This document shows positions 9,633 through 17,917 of a DNA stretch of 64,000 bases, in pieces. This DNA is from Methylobacterium fujisawaense (lineage in GTDB: Bacteria > Pseudomonadota > Alphaproteobacteria > Rhizobiales > Beijerinckiaceae): contig NZ_JACJIM010000009.1 in NCBI RefSeq assembly GCF_014138435.1, positions 158,345-222,344 of the forward strand, read 5' to 3'. The translations under genes and the position numbers were made by a program. Position 1 is the stretch's first letter, and each line of letters starts with the position of its first letter. The notes under the pieces are model-generated. The model saw only the letters and a list, made by a program, of their open reading frames with translations, was not told the origin of the DNA and ran no database searches.

Positions 9633-10247
9633 ATGGACGAGACCGGCCACGATCACCGGCAGCCCGCGCCCGGCGACATGGCGGCGCTCGCGGAGCGCCA
9701 CGCCCGCTACCCCGACGCGCAGATCCGCGCCCTCCTGAACACCACGCGCACGATCGCGCTGGTCGGGGCCTCGGCGAACCCGGCGCGCCCGAGCTGGATC
9801 GTCCTGAAATACCTGCTCGACCGCGGCTACGCGGTGACGCCGGTCAATCCCGGCCTCGCCGGCCAGGACCTGCTCGGGCGCCGGGTGGCGGCCTCCCTGG
9901 CCGAGGTCCAGGCCAGCCTGGGCGACCAGCCGATCGACATGGTGGAGATCTTCCGCAATTCCGCCGCCGCCGGGCCGCTGGTCGACGAGGCGCTGGCGCT
10001 CAGCCCGCCGCCGAAGGTGATCTGGATGCAGCTCGGCGTGCGCGACGACGCGGCCGCCGCCCGGGCCGAGGCGCGCGGCCTCACGGTGATCATGAACCGC
10101 TGCCCCAAGATCGAGTACGGCCGGCTCTCGGGCGAGATCGGCTGGACCGGCGTGAATTCCCGGATCCTCAGCGCCCGGAAACCGGTGCTGGCGGCCAAGG
10201 GCGTCCAGAAGCTCACCATCGCGGAGCGGAGCCGGCGGGGCGACTGA
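9633..10247 (+). CDS. CoA-binding domain protein, YccU-like
   Basis: The 204-residue protein has a single CoA-binding Rossmann domain related to the alpha subunit of succinyl-CoA synthetase: TIALVGASANPARPSWIVLKYL near residue 38, GYAVTPVNPGLAGQDLLG, then KVIWMQLGVRD and VIMNRCPKIEY. Proteins of this size are stand-alone CoA-binding proteins without a synthetase beta domain and have no firm catalytic role. A GAGGGG ribosome-binding site precedes the ATG. It lies 56 nt after the UDP-sugar dehydrogenase on the same strand, so they may be co-transcribed, but there is no evident functional link. Confidence 0.85.
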   Translation: MDETGHDHRQPAPGDMAALAERHARYPDAQIRALLNTTRTIALVGASANPARPSWIVLKYLLDRGYAVTPVNPGLAGQDLLGRRVAASLAEVQASLGDQPIDMVEIFRNSAAAGPLVDEALALSPPPKVIWMQLGVRDDAAAARAEARGLTVIMNRCPKIEYGRLSGEIGWTGVNSRILSARKPVLAAKGVQKLTIAERSRRGD

Positions 10248-10371
10248 ATCCGATCCTCATACGGTCCGAGACAGCGCCCCGTGGCCAGCGCCCCATTCGC
10301 AGCGCCGCGTCCGATCGTGTTGCAACGGCCTGGAAGGAAGGCGATTCCGTTCGAGACATCCGCGCCATCCT

Positions 10372-10508
10372 CCCTCTCCCGTTCGGGAGAGGGTCGGGGT
10401 GAGGGACACGACGCTTCGCGGTCGAGCGCACCATCACGGCTCGGACAGGCGAGCCTCGTCCGGACGAACCTGATCCCACACCCTGTCCCTCTCCCGCACG
10501 GGAGAGGG
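10372..10508. repeat. Inverted pair of REP-like palindromes
   Basis: Two copies of the same palindrome occur 115 bp apart. CCCTCTCCCG / CGGGAGAGGG with a TT loop is at 10372-10393, and the same 10-bp arms with a CA loop are at 10487-10508. The first is followed by TCGGGGTGAGGG; the second carries the related tail (ACAGGGTGTGGG) on the other strand, so the pair is inverted. This is the arrangement of bacterial interspersed mosaic elements built from REP units, and it sits in the non-coding gap before rplM. Confidence 0.7.
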
Positions 10509-10797
10509 GACCCGCGCATCGCGTGGAACGGGCTCGGCTATCGCCCCCCGTCTCAGCGCGATCGGGAACGATTCCAGCCTGATCGGGTCAGCCCACCCGA
10601 CACCCTGATTCCGAGGCGTGAGCGCAGCGAGCCTTGAAGGAGGCCTCCGCCGCTCTCCGGCCCCTCACGATGCGGCGGTGACGGGGAGAGCCGAGCCGGC
10701 CCTCCGCGGCCCCGTGCCCGCCATGATGTGGTATTGTGATACCTTAACAGCCAAACCTCTCTGATTGCTCGCATTTTCGCGATTTCCGATTTCGCTG

Positions 10798-10826
10798 TTG
10801 ACCCGGCATCCGGGCCCGTCTATGCA
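10798..10826 (+). promoter_or_regulatory. Promoter of the rplM-rpsI operon
   Basis: TTGACC (10798-10803) and TATGCA (10821-10826) have an ideal 17-nt spacer. An expected start near 10833 would give a leader of about 107 nt before the rplM ATG at 10940. The preceding DNA is AT-richer than its surroundings. Confidence 0.7.
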
Positions 10827-10835
10827 CTGGCCACC

Positions 10836-10870
10836 GCCGCCGCGTGTGCCCCACGCGGCGGCTCGTTTTT
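10836..10870 (+). terminator. Attenuator-like terminator in the rplM leader
   Basis: A perfect 11-bp GC stem, GCCGCCGCGTG (10836-10846) with CACGCGGCGGC (10852-10862), a 5-nt loop and TCG then five Ts (10866-10870) form an intrinsic terminator. It lies between the promoter and the rplM start, so it would stop most transcripts unless read-through is regulated. Ribosomal protein operons often use leader structures for feedback control. No match to a named leader is claimed. Confidence 0.65.
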
Positions 10871-10939
10871 CGGCACCCCGATGTTCTCGGATCCCGACGC
10901 GTCGGGGCCCTGGTCCGTCGGAACCCCTGGGATTTGGCT

Positions 10940-11401
10940 ATGAAGACCACCTCGCTGAAGCCCGCCGAGGTCGACAAGAAGTGGATCGTGATCGACGCGG
11001 AGGGCCTCGTCGTCGGCCGCCTCGCGTCGATCGTGGCGATGCGCCTGCGCGGCAAGCACAAGGCCGCCTACACGCCCCACGTCGATTGCGGCGACCATGT
11101 CATCGTCGTCAACGCGGACAAGGTGAAGTTCACCGGCCGCAAGTACGTCCAGAAGCGCTACTACTACCACACCGGCTATCCGGGCGGGATCAAGGAGCGC
11201 ACGGCCAAGTTCATCCTCGAGGGGCGCTTCCCCGAGCGCGTGGTGGAGAAGGCCGTCGAGCGCATGCTGCCCCGCGGCCCGCTCTTCCGTCAGATCCTCG
11301 GCAACCTCCGCGTCTACAAGGGCTCCGAGCACCCGCATGAGGCCCAGCAGCCGCAGGCGCTCGACGTCGGCGCCCTCAACCGCAAGAACGTGAGCGCTTG
11401 A
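10940..11401 (+). CDS. rplM: 50S ribosomal protein L13
   Basis: The 153-residue product is ribosomal protein L13: WIVIDAEGLVVGRLAS near residue 15, YTPHVDCGDHVIVVNADKV near 45, YYYHTGYPGG near 76, and the MLPRGPLFRQILGNLRVYKG segment near 113. L13 binds 23S rRNA early in 50S assembly. The ATG at 10940 gives the normal family length; longer frames upstream would run through the leader hairpin. It is directly followed by rpsI, the conserved bacterial pair. Confidence 0.98.
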   Translation: MKTTSLKPAEVDKKWIVIDAEGLVVGRLASIVAMRLRGKHKAAYTPHVDCGDHVIVVNADKVKFTGRKYVQKRYYYHTGYPGGIKERTAKFILEGRFPERVVEKAVERMLPRGPLFRQILGNLRVYKGSEHPHEAQQPQALDVGALNRKNVSA

Positions 11402-11403
11402 TC

Positions 11404-11889
11404 ATGGCGACCCTGCAGTCCCTCGCCGACCTCAACCGGTCGAACACCGGCGCGGTCGATCCGGCCAACGAAGCGCCCATCCACGTCCAGAAGCTGGACG
11501 CCCAGGGCCGGGCCTATGCCACCGGCAAGCGTAAGGACGCGGTCGCCCGCGTCTGGATCAAGCCCGGCAACGGCACGGTCACGGTCAACAAGCGCCCGGT
11601 GGAGACCTACTTCGCCCGTCCGGTGCTGCGCATGATCCTGCGCCAGCCGCTGGAGATCGCCGGTCGCGTCGACCAGTACGACATCACCGTCACGGTGGCG
11701 GGCGGCGGCCTCTCCGGTCAGGCCGGCGCGGTGCGCCACGGCCTGTCGAAGGCCCTGACCTACTACGAGCCGGAGCTGCGTGCCCCGCTGAAGCGCGAAG
11801 GCTTCCTCACCCGCGACGCCCGCGTGGTCGAGCGTAAGAAGTACGGCCGCAAGAAGGCCCGCCGCAGCTTCCAGTTCTCCAAGCGCTGA
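11404..11889 (+). CDS. rpsI: 30S ribosomal protein S9
   Basis: The 161-residue product is ribosomal protein S9. The signature GRAYATGKRKDAVARVWI is near residue 35, followed by GGGLSGQAGAVRHGLSKAL near 101 and the conserved C-terminal basic tail KYGRKKARRSFQFSKR, which reaches toward the P-site tRNA. The N-terminal 30 residues are an alphaproteobacterial-type extension. The ATG at 11404 lies 2 nt after the rplM stop, so the pair is coupled. A terminator follows at 11917. Confidence 0.98.
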   Translation: MATLQSLADLNRSNTGAVDPANEAPIHVQKLDAQGRAYATGKRKDAVARVWIKPGNGTVTVNKRPVETYFARPVLRMILRQPLEIAGRVDQYDITVTVAGGGLSGQAGAVRHGLSKALTYYEPELRAPLKREGFLTRDARVVERKKYGRKKARRSFQFSKR

Positions 11890-11916
11890 TATCCGGTCAC
11901 ACCGGTGTCACGGAGA

Positions 11917-11943
11917 GGGCGGTTCCTGCGGGAGCCGCCCTTT
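11917..11943 (+). terminator. Terminator after rpsI
   Basis: GGGCGGTTCC (11917-11926) pairs with GGAGCCGCCC (11931-11940), with one G-T wobble, followed by TTT and a second T-run a few bases on. It lies 27 nt after the rpsI stop. Confidence 0.7.
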
Positions 11944-12058
11944 CGCGTTTCGGGGCTGCGGCGCGGCCGTTGACAGGCTGTCGCACCGCGCTCACCAGTT
12001 TCCCGGCCGCGATGGCCGACTCGGGCGGCACTGCCTTTCGGAGAGAGCGAGACGGACG

Positions 12059-13009
12059 ATGGCTGGCGACGGCGTACAGAAGCCCACCGTGTTCATCGAC
12101 GGCGAGGCCGGCACCACCGGCCTCGGCATCCGCGAGCGCCTGGAGCGCGACGGGCGGGTCGCCCTGCGCAGCATCGCGCCGGAGCACCGCAAGGATCCGG
12201 AAGCCAAGCGGGCGCTGCTCGCCGAGGTCGACCTCGTGGTGCTCTGCCTGCCGGACGAGGCCGCCAAGGAGACCGTGGCGCTCGCCGACAGCCTGCCCGG
12301 CGGCGGCCCGCGCGTCCTCGACGCCAGCACGGCCCATCGGGTCGCGGAGGGCTGGACCTACGGCTTCCCCGAGCTGACCCGGGAGCAGGGGGCCGCGGTG
12401 GCCCGCGCCCGGCGGGTGGCCAATCCCGGCTGCTACCCGACCGGCGGCGTCGCGCTCCTGCGCCCGCTCGTGGAAGGCGGCCTGATCCCGGCCGATCACC
12501 CGATCAGCATCAACGCGGTCAGCGGCTACAGCGGCGGCGGCAAGAGCATGATCGAGGCCTACGCGCAGGGCACGGCGCCGCCGTTCCAGCTCTACGGCCT
12601 CGGCTTCGCCCACAAGCACCTGCCGGAGCTGCAGCGCTACAGCGGGCTGACCCGCCGGCCGATCTTCGTGCCGGCCGTGGGCAACTTCCGGCAGGGCATG
12701 CTGGTGAGCGTGCCGCTCCATCTCGACGCGCTGCCGGGCCGGCCGGCGGCCGCCGACCTGGAGGCCGCCCTGCGCGACTGGTACGCCGGTCAGCCGCTGG
12801 TGCAGGTCGTGCCGGGCGCCGCCACCGGCGCGCACCGCGAGAAGATCGAGCCGGAGGACCTCAACGACACCGACCGGCTGGAGTTGCGGGTGTTCGGCTC
12901 GTCCGAGCACGGGCAGGCGGTGCTGGTGGCGCGGCTCGACAATCTCGGCAAGGGCGCCTCCGGGGCGGCCGTGCAGAATCTCGGGCTGATGCTCGGGCTC
13001 GCCGGCTAG
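12059..13009 (+). CDS. argC: N-acetyl-gamma-glutamyl-phosphate reductase
   Basis: The 316-residue enzyme reduces N-acetylglutamyl-5-phosphate to the semialdehyde with NADPH, the third step of arginine synthesis in the cytoplasm. The N-terminal nucleotide motif VFIDGEAGTTGLGIRERL starts near residue 10. The active-site cysteine lies in ANPGCYPTGGVALL near 123, and the histidine region is in the GLGFAHKHLPEL segment near 181. Its length and the early GEAGTTG motif match the shorter type 2 ArgC group. The gene directly follows rplM-rpsI. Two overlapping features sometimes seen with argC (argB, argJ) are absent. Confidence 0.96.
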   Translation: MAGDGVQKPTVFIDGEAGTTGLGIRERLERDGRVALRSIAPEHRKDPEAKRALLAEVDLVVLCLPDEAAKETVALADSLPGGGPRVLDASTAHRVAEGWTYGFPELTREQGAAVARARRVANPGCYPTGGVALLRPLVEGGLIPADHPISINAVSGYSGGGKSMIEAYAQGTAPPFQLYGLGFAHKHLPELQRYSGLTRRPIFVPAVGNFRQGMLVSVPLHLDALPGRPAAADLEAALRDWYAGQPLVQVVPGAATGAHREKIEPEDLNDTDRLELRVFGSSEHGQAVLVARLDNLGKGASGAAVQNLGLMLGLAG

Positions 13010-13262
13010 CCGGCGGCGGCAGACGCATCGCCCCGGCTTTGCGCGCGGAGCGAAGGAATCGAGGGCCGCGCGCCGTTTGGCGGCGTGCCGCGTCCCGTTC
13101 GAGTCGCCCCGCGGGCAAGACGTCGAGGACCGTGTCGGGCTCCGCGTGAGCACGACGCGGCAACGAGAGCCTCAGGCCCTCCTCGACAGAGGGGACGCCG
13201 CCGGCGAAGAGAGGGCCGTGAGGCAAGGCCCTCGAACCGCTCCCTTCGCACCGCGAGAGGCG

Positions 13263-14612
13263 ATGAACGGCGACCTGATCGATGTGGCGTTCGGCCGGCC
13301 CTGGCGCAGCAGGGACGCTGCGGCGGACGAGACCGCCCTGCCGCGCGGCACCCTGGGCTTGCAGGTCGATCTCGGCTTTCGATGTCCGATTCGACGCGTC
13401 GAGATCGGATCCGCTTGTGCCGCGCGGCCGAGCCTCGCCCTGTCCGATGACGGACAGGTCTGGCGCACGCCCGACCTCGACGCCTCCCAGAGCGGGGCGG
13501 AGGCCGCCACCCTGATCCTCGGAGCCGGGGAGGGCGCCTGGGCGCGCCATGTCCGCGTCACCCTGGACGCGCCCGCCGGAAGCGGCCTGCCTGCGGTACA
13601 GGTCCTGTGCGCGCAGGCCGATTTCGACCTCATTGTCCTGCGGCGCGTGCTGGACGTGCCCTTCGACATGGCCGACGAGCGGCCCGGCGCGAACCCTTAC
13701 GTCTCCTACCGCCTCGTCAGCGCCGAGCGGCCGCGTTCGCGCGCCCTGGTGGGGCTGGCGCTCTACGAATGCGGCGCTTTCGGCAACTGCCTGATCCAGT
13801 TGCTGCTCGCCATCGGCATCGCCCGCAACCTGAACCTGAAATACATCAAGCTCCCGGCCGCAGACCGCAGCGAAGTGATCGGGCTGACCGGCCCGCTGAC
13901 CTGCGGCGGGATCACCTTCATCCCCGGCTCCGCGCCCCTGCCGGACGACGGCGCCTTCCTGTCGGGGATGTATTTCGATCTCGGGATCCAGCAGCTCGCC
14001 GGCCCCCTCGGCCCCGCCGAGACCCGGGACATCGTCCGAACCTGCATCCGGCCGCTGTTCAGCCGGCTGCCGCCGACCATCCCCGCCAAGCCCGACGACG
14101 CGCTGCTGATCCACATCCGCTCGGGGGACATCTTCAGCACCTGGGTGGCGCCGACCTACCCGCAGCCGCCGCTCGCCTTCTACCAGATGGTCATCCGGCG
14201 GCTCCTGTCGGAGGGCCGCATCCGTCGGATCACGATGGTGTTTGAGAACCGGCTCAACCCGGTGATCCCGGTTCTGGAAGCCTGGATCGCGGATCTCGGC
14301 GTCCCCCTGACGACGCAGAGCGGCACCCTCGTCGACGACGTCGCCGCGCTGATGAACGGGCGCTACCTCGTCTTCGGGCTCGGCACCTTCGGACCGGGCG
14401 TCTGCCAGCTCTCCGAGCATGTCGAGCAGGTCTTCTACTTCGCCTCCGGCTGGCCACAGCACTTCAAGAGCATCCCGACCATCGGGCGCGTCGTCGAGGT
14501 GCTGGACGTGGCCGGCGCCTACACGAAGGTGGGCGAATGGGACAACTCCCCCGAGCGGCGGGCCCTGATGCTCGACTACCCGGCCGAGAACCTCGCCTTC
14601 GACGACGCCTGA
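13263..14612 (+). CDS. Discoidin-like plus HxRxGD-type glycosyltransferase
   Basis: The 449-residue protein has two parts. Residues 1-115 (IDVAFGRPWRSRDAA then QVDLGFRCPIRRVEIG) look like a divergent F5/8 type C (discoidin) beta-sandwich, a glycan-binding fold. The rest resembles GT-B enzymes of the fucosyltransferase type: a Gly/Asn-Cys segment GAFGNCLIQLLLAIGIARNL near 170, which takes the place of the GNQxFQ motif, and LLIHIRSGDIF near 280, the HxRxGD motif that binds GDP-sugar phosphates in GT11-like families. The ATG at 13263 follows a GAGAGG site. It starts a plus-strand group with two further glycan genes. Fucosyl specificity is only a possibility. Confidence 0.65.
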   Translation: MNGDLIDVAFGRPWRSRDAAADETALPRGTLGLQVDLGFRCPIRRVEIGSACAARPSLALSDDGQVWRTPDLDASQSGAEAATLILGAGEGAWARHVRVTLDAPAGSGLPAVQVLCAQADFDLIVLRRVLDVPFDMADERPGANPYVSYRLVSAERPRSRALVGLALYECGAFGNCLIQLLLAIGIARNLNLKYIKLPAADRSEVIGLTGPLTCGGITFIPGSAPLPDDGAFLSGMYFDLGIQQLAGPLGPAETRDIVRTCIRPLFSRLPPTIPAKPDDALLIHIRSGDIFSTWVAPTYPQPPLAFYQMVIRRLLSEGRIRRITMVFENRLNPVIPVLEAWIADLGVPLTTQSGTLVDDVAALMNGRYLVFGLGTFGPGVCQLSEHVEQVFYFASGWPQHFKSIPTIGRVVEVLDVAGAYTKVGEWDNSPERRALMLDYPAENLAFDDA

Positions 14613-14685
14613 TCCCGCCGGGACCGCCTTGCCGAAGCCGGCAAAACCGGTGACAAGCGCCCGGCTCATCCGTCGGAGGACAGAT

Positions 14686-15930
14686 TTGGCCAGCGCTGAC
14701 CAGCCATCGGAAGCCCTGCGCATCAACGCCTTCGACATGCACCGCGCCGAGGTCTTGATGCTGCAGCGGCGTCGGCTCCGGCCGCGCCATGCCACCCTGG
14801 TCAGCTTCGCCGCCAAGTATCACTACGTCGAGAGCCAGCGCCGGCTGGTCGCGGCGGCCGCCACCACGGGCGATTTCGACACGATTGAGAGCTGGTCCCC
14901 CGACCGGCTGCGCGAGACGCCGTTCTACCGCGCGCACCGGGGGATCCTCGACCGGTCCCGGGGCGCCGGGAACTGGGCCTGGAAGCCCTACGTCATCGCC
15001 GAGGCGCTGGCGCAGCGCCGCGACGGCGACTTCATCGTCTTCAGCGACACCGGCATGCAGGCGGTGGGCGACGATCCGCTGCCGCCGGTGGCGCCGCTGC
15101 TCACGTGGCTCGACGGCTCGGAGCGCCGGGTCGCGGTGGGTGTGCTCCACGGACGGCCGCAGCGGGCCTGGACCAAGCGCGACTGCTTCGTGCTGATGGA
15201 CTGCGACGCGGAGCGCTACTGGGAGGCCGACCAGATCCAGGCCTCCTGGATCGCCTTCATGGTGAGCCCCGCCACCCGCCACCTCGTCGCCGAATGGCTG
15301 CGCTACGCGGGCGATCCACGCATCGTCACCGACAGCCCCAACGCGATGGGCCTGCCGGATCTCGATGGCTTCATCGACCACCGCTTCGACCAGAGCATCC
15401 TGTCGAACCTGATCTACAAGCTCGACCTGGAGATCCCGCCGCTGCGGCAACCGTCCAAGCAGATCCGGACCCTGATCGAGGAGCTGGAGACGGACACGCT
15501 GGTGACGGCGCGTCCCTCGGAGAACATCGCGCTGGGCAAGACCTGGCGGGCGAGCTCCGCCTCTGCCTGGTCGGGGACGACCGGCACCTACGGTGAGCGC
15601 ACCACCGGCGACCCGTCCTTCTTCTTTCACACCGGGCTCGACCGGAACCCCTGGTTCGTCCTCGATCTCGGCGCGGTCGAGCGGGTCTCGGAGATCCGGA
15701 TCTACAATCGCTGGGGGCAGCTCAGCGAACGGGCGCAATTCATGCGCGTCTGGCTGGGCGAGACCGAGACCGATTACCGTCTCGTCTTCGATGCCGTGGA
15801 CGCCCATTGCCATCCGGGCCTGCCCCTCCACCTGCGGTTCGACAATGCCCGGTTCCGCTACCTGAAGATCGATCTCGACGAGGAGCAGTACCTGCACCTC
15901 GACGGGGTCGAGATCTTCGCGGCGCGCTGA
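14686..15930 (+). CDS. Putative glycosyltransferase with C-terminal discoidin domain
   Basis: The N-terminal 270 residues resemble a GT-A-like transferase of bacterial polysaccharide loci: YRAHRGILDRSRGAGNWAWKPYVIAEAL near residue 75, then GDFIVFSDTGMQAVGDD with an Asp-rich site near 115. Residues 280-414 are a clear F5/8 type C domain: NIALGKTWRASSASAW, WFVLDLGAVERVSEIRIYN and FRYLKIDLDEEQYLHLDGVEIF. The TTG at 14686 is chosen because GGAGGA lies 5 nt upstream; an ATG at 14737 is the alternative. Two consecutive genes with discoidin-like domains suggest that binding to the growing glycan matters here. Substrate unknown. Confidence 0.65.
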   Translation: MASADQPSEALRINAFDMHRAEVLMLQRRRLRPRHATLVSFAAKYHYVESQRRLVAAAATTGDFDTIESWSPDRLRETPFYRAHRGILDRSRGAGNWAWKPYVIAEALAQRRDGDFIVFSDTGMQAVGDDPLPPVAPLLTWLDGSERRVAVGVLHGRPQRAWTKRDCFVLMDCDAERYWEADQIQASWIAFMVSPATRHLVAEWLRYAGDPRIVTDSPNAMGLPDLDGFIDHRFDQSILSNLIYKLDLEIPPLRQPSKQIRTLIEELETDTLVTARPSENIALGKTWRASSASAWSGTTGTYGERTTGDPSFFFHTGLDRNPWFVLDLGAVERVSEIRIYNRWGQLSERAQFMRVWLGETETDYRLVFDAVDAHCHPGLPLHLRFDNARFRYLKIDLDEEQYLHLDGVEIFAAR

Positions 15931-15953
15931 GACGACAGAGCCATCAGTCCCGC

Positions 15954-17609
15954 ATGAGCGCCCCGGCACAGGACAAACCGCTGTTTCCGTTCGGGCCGAT
16001 CCTGTTCTTCGGCGATTCGGTGACGGCGGACCTGACGGCCGAGACGCCGCCGCTCTTCTCCGGCCCTCAGACGGTCGCGCGGGGGATCGGCGGGCAGTCG
16101 ACCCGGGACATGGTGCGGCGGCTTCGCTCCGACATCGCGCTTTACGGCGCGCGGGGCCTCCACCTCATCGGCGGCCGCGACGATATCCTGAACCGCGATC
16201 GGGTGCCGTCGCTGGACCGCATCGTGGCCGATATCGCGGCCATGCTGCAGGACGCACGCGACCTCTACGTGCGGACCTGGGTCGGCTCGATCCCGCCGGT
16301 GGATCCGGACGCGCCGGGAGCGGCCGGATTGCCGGTCTCGCTCATCGGGGACGTCAACGCGTGGCTGCGCGACCACGTGGGGACCTACGGGGCGCAGTTC
16401 ATCGACTACGACGCCGTCCTGGCCACCGAGACGGGCGCGCTGAGGCCTGGATTCAGCGACGACGGACTCCGGCTCAACGCCGCCGGCTATGCGGCGCTCC
16501 GGGACGCGATGATGGCGGCCCTGACGGCCCCGGGTGTCGAGCAGATCTGGGCCCCGCCGGAGAGCGAGGACGCCGTACGCCGGCGCAAGTTCCTGCACCA
16601 TTTCGGCTATCTCGATTCGAACACGCGCTATCCGAGCCCGTTCATCCAGTTTGCCGGCAAACCGGGTGCCAGCCATTACGGCGTGCCGTTCGACGCCGAC
16701 GGCTTCCTCAACGCCGCCCCCATCGTGGAGCGCAAGCCGCAAGGCGAGACCCGGATCCTGGTCGTCGGCGATTCGACCACCATCGACGGCGGCGACATCG
16801 CCAACACCCTTCCCGGCCGCCTCGAACGGATCCTGCGGGCGGAGGGGCTCGACAGCGCGAAGGTCTACAATTTCGGGGTCATGTCGAGCTGCCTCACGCA
16901 GATGACGCACCTGATCTGGTCGCGTCTCGTGACCTACGCTCCCGACGCGATCCTCGTGCTCAGCGGCAGCACCGACCTGTTCCAGCCCTGGACCTACGAT
17001 CCCCGGCCGGGCCATCCCTACAACGCCTTCATCACCCAGCGGCTCTACGACCATTTCTTCGACACGCACGATCCCCGGGCCCGCGAGGACGGCCTGTCCT
17101 ACGAGGCGCTGATCACGCTGATCTACGAGGAGCTGAAGCGGCTGCGCGCCGAGGTGGGCTGGCAGAGCCCCGGCTGGGAGGATGCCATCATCCACCATTA
17201 CGCGCTCGCAGCCCACCGGCTGACCAAGCTGTCGCACGACCACCAGGTGCCGATCGTCAGCGTCCTGCAGCCGACGATCCTGCGCAAGCGGCACCTCACC
17301 GAAGCGGAGCGCGGCGTCGCCTCGGGGGCGTTCCTGGCCTATCTCGACCGGCAATACGCCAAGCTGGAGGCCTTCACCGCGCAGCTCGCCGCGCGGCGCC
17401 CTTACCGGCGCACCTTCACGGCCCTCGACCTCAGCGGGATTTTTCGCGACCGGGAAGAGGGGACCTTCTACGACATCGTCCACTACGACGATCCCGCCCG
17501 CGAGATCGTCGCGACGCGGCTGGCGGTCGAAGTGCGGCGGCTGCTCGCGCAACCCCGCTCCCCCATGGCGCGGGTCCGCCGCTTCCTGACGGGCGGCCGC
17601 AGGCGATAG
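15954..17609 (+). CDS. Tandem SGNH/GDSL hydrolase-family protein
   Basis: The 551-residue protein carries two SGNH-type domains. Domain 1 (about 1-195) keeps the nucleophile block FFGDSVTADL near residue 18, but has GGRDD where GxND is expected and DDGLRLNAAGY where DxxH is expected, so the catalytic Asn and His are missing. Domain 2 (about 260-520) keeps VVGDSTTID near 271 and DIVHYDDPA near 505, with GSTD in place of GxND. Domain 2 is thus the likely esterase or O-acyltransferase and domain 1 probably a binding or structural copy. No signal peptide is visible. It follows two glycan transferases 23 nt downstream on the same strand, suggesting acyl editing of the polysaccharide. Confidence 0.75.
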   Translation: MSAPAQDKPLFPFGPILFFGDSVTADLTAETPPLFSGPQTVARGIGGQSTRDMVRRLRSDIALYGARGLHLIGGRDDILNRDRVPSLDRIVADIAAMLQDARDLYVRTWVGSIPPVDPDAPGAAGLPVSLIGDVNAWLRDHVGTYGAQFIDYDAVLATETGALRPGFSDDGLRLNAAGYAALRDAMMAALTAPGVEQIWAPPESEDAVRRRKFLHHFGYLDSNTRYPSPFIQFAGKPGASHYGVPFDADGFLNAAPIVERKPQGETRILVVGDSTTIDGGDIANTLPGRLERILRAEGLDSAKVYNFGVMSSCLTQMTHLIWSRLVTYAPDAILVLSGSTDLFQPWTYDPRPGHPYNAFITQRLYDHFFDTHDPRAREDGLSYEALITLIYEELKRLRAEVGWQSPGWEDAIIHHYALAAHRLTKLSHDHQVPIVSVLQPTILRKRHLTEAERGVASGAFLAYLDRQYAKLEAFTAQLAARRPYRRTFTALDLSGIFRDREEGTFYDIVHYDDPAREIVATRLAVEVRRLLAQPRSPMARVRRFLTGGRRR

Positions 17610-17917
17610 GGCCGCCGCGGCTCCGTCTCAGCCGGCGCTCAGCCGTTGCGCGGATGACGGAGAGCCCGGTTCCCGGAGCCGGCAAACGAGGCCCCGCCCC
17701 CGTCGCGGCGGCAACCGGGCATCGTCGAAATCTGCAAACCGAAGAACATGCCACCGGCTTCCGGGCCCTGGTCGTCGGCAGGGCGGCCAGCCCTCCGAGG
17801 CCGGCAACTTCTGGATGCCGTATCTCAATTTTTTTCGCCCATTCGGAGAGTGTTTACGTTTTGCTGAGGATAGTCGATCTTCTCTAGGTTGTCGCAGTCC
17901 GAGAGGAAATCGTTCCG
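17610..17917 (+). other. Intergenic stretch with AT-rich leader of the methyltransferase gene
   Basis: No gene is seen. The last 100 bp are clearly AT-richer (a run of seven Ts near 17829, then GTTTACGTTTTGC), suggesting a promoter for the methyltransferase at 17918. A GAGAGGAAA ribosome-binding site lies just before its ATG. I cannot place the -35 and -10 boxes with confidence. Confidence 0.4.
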
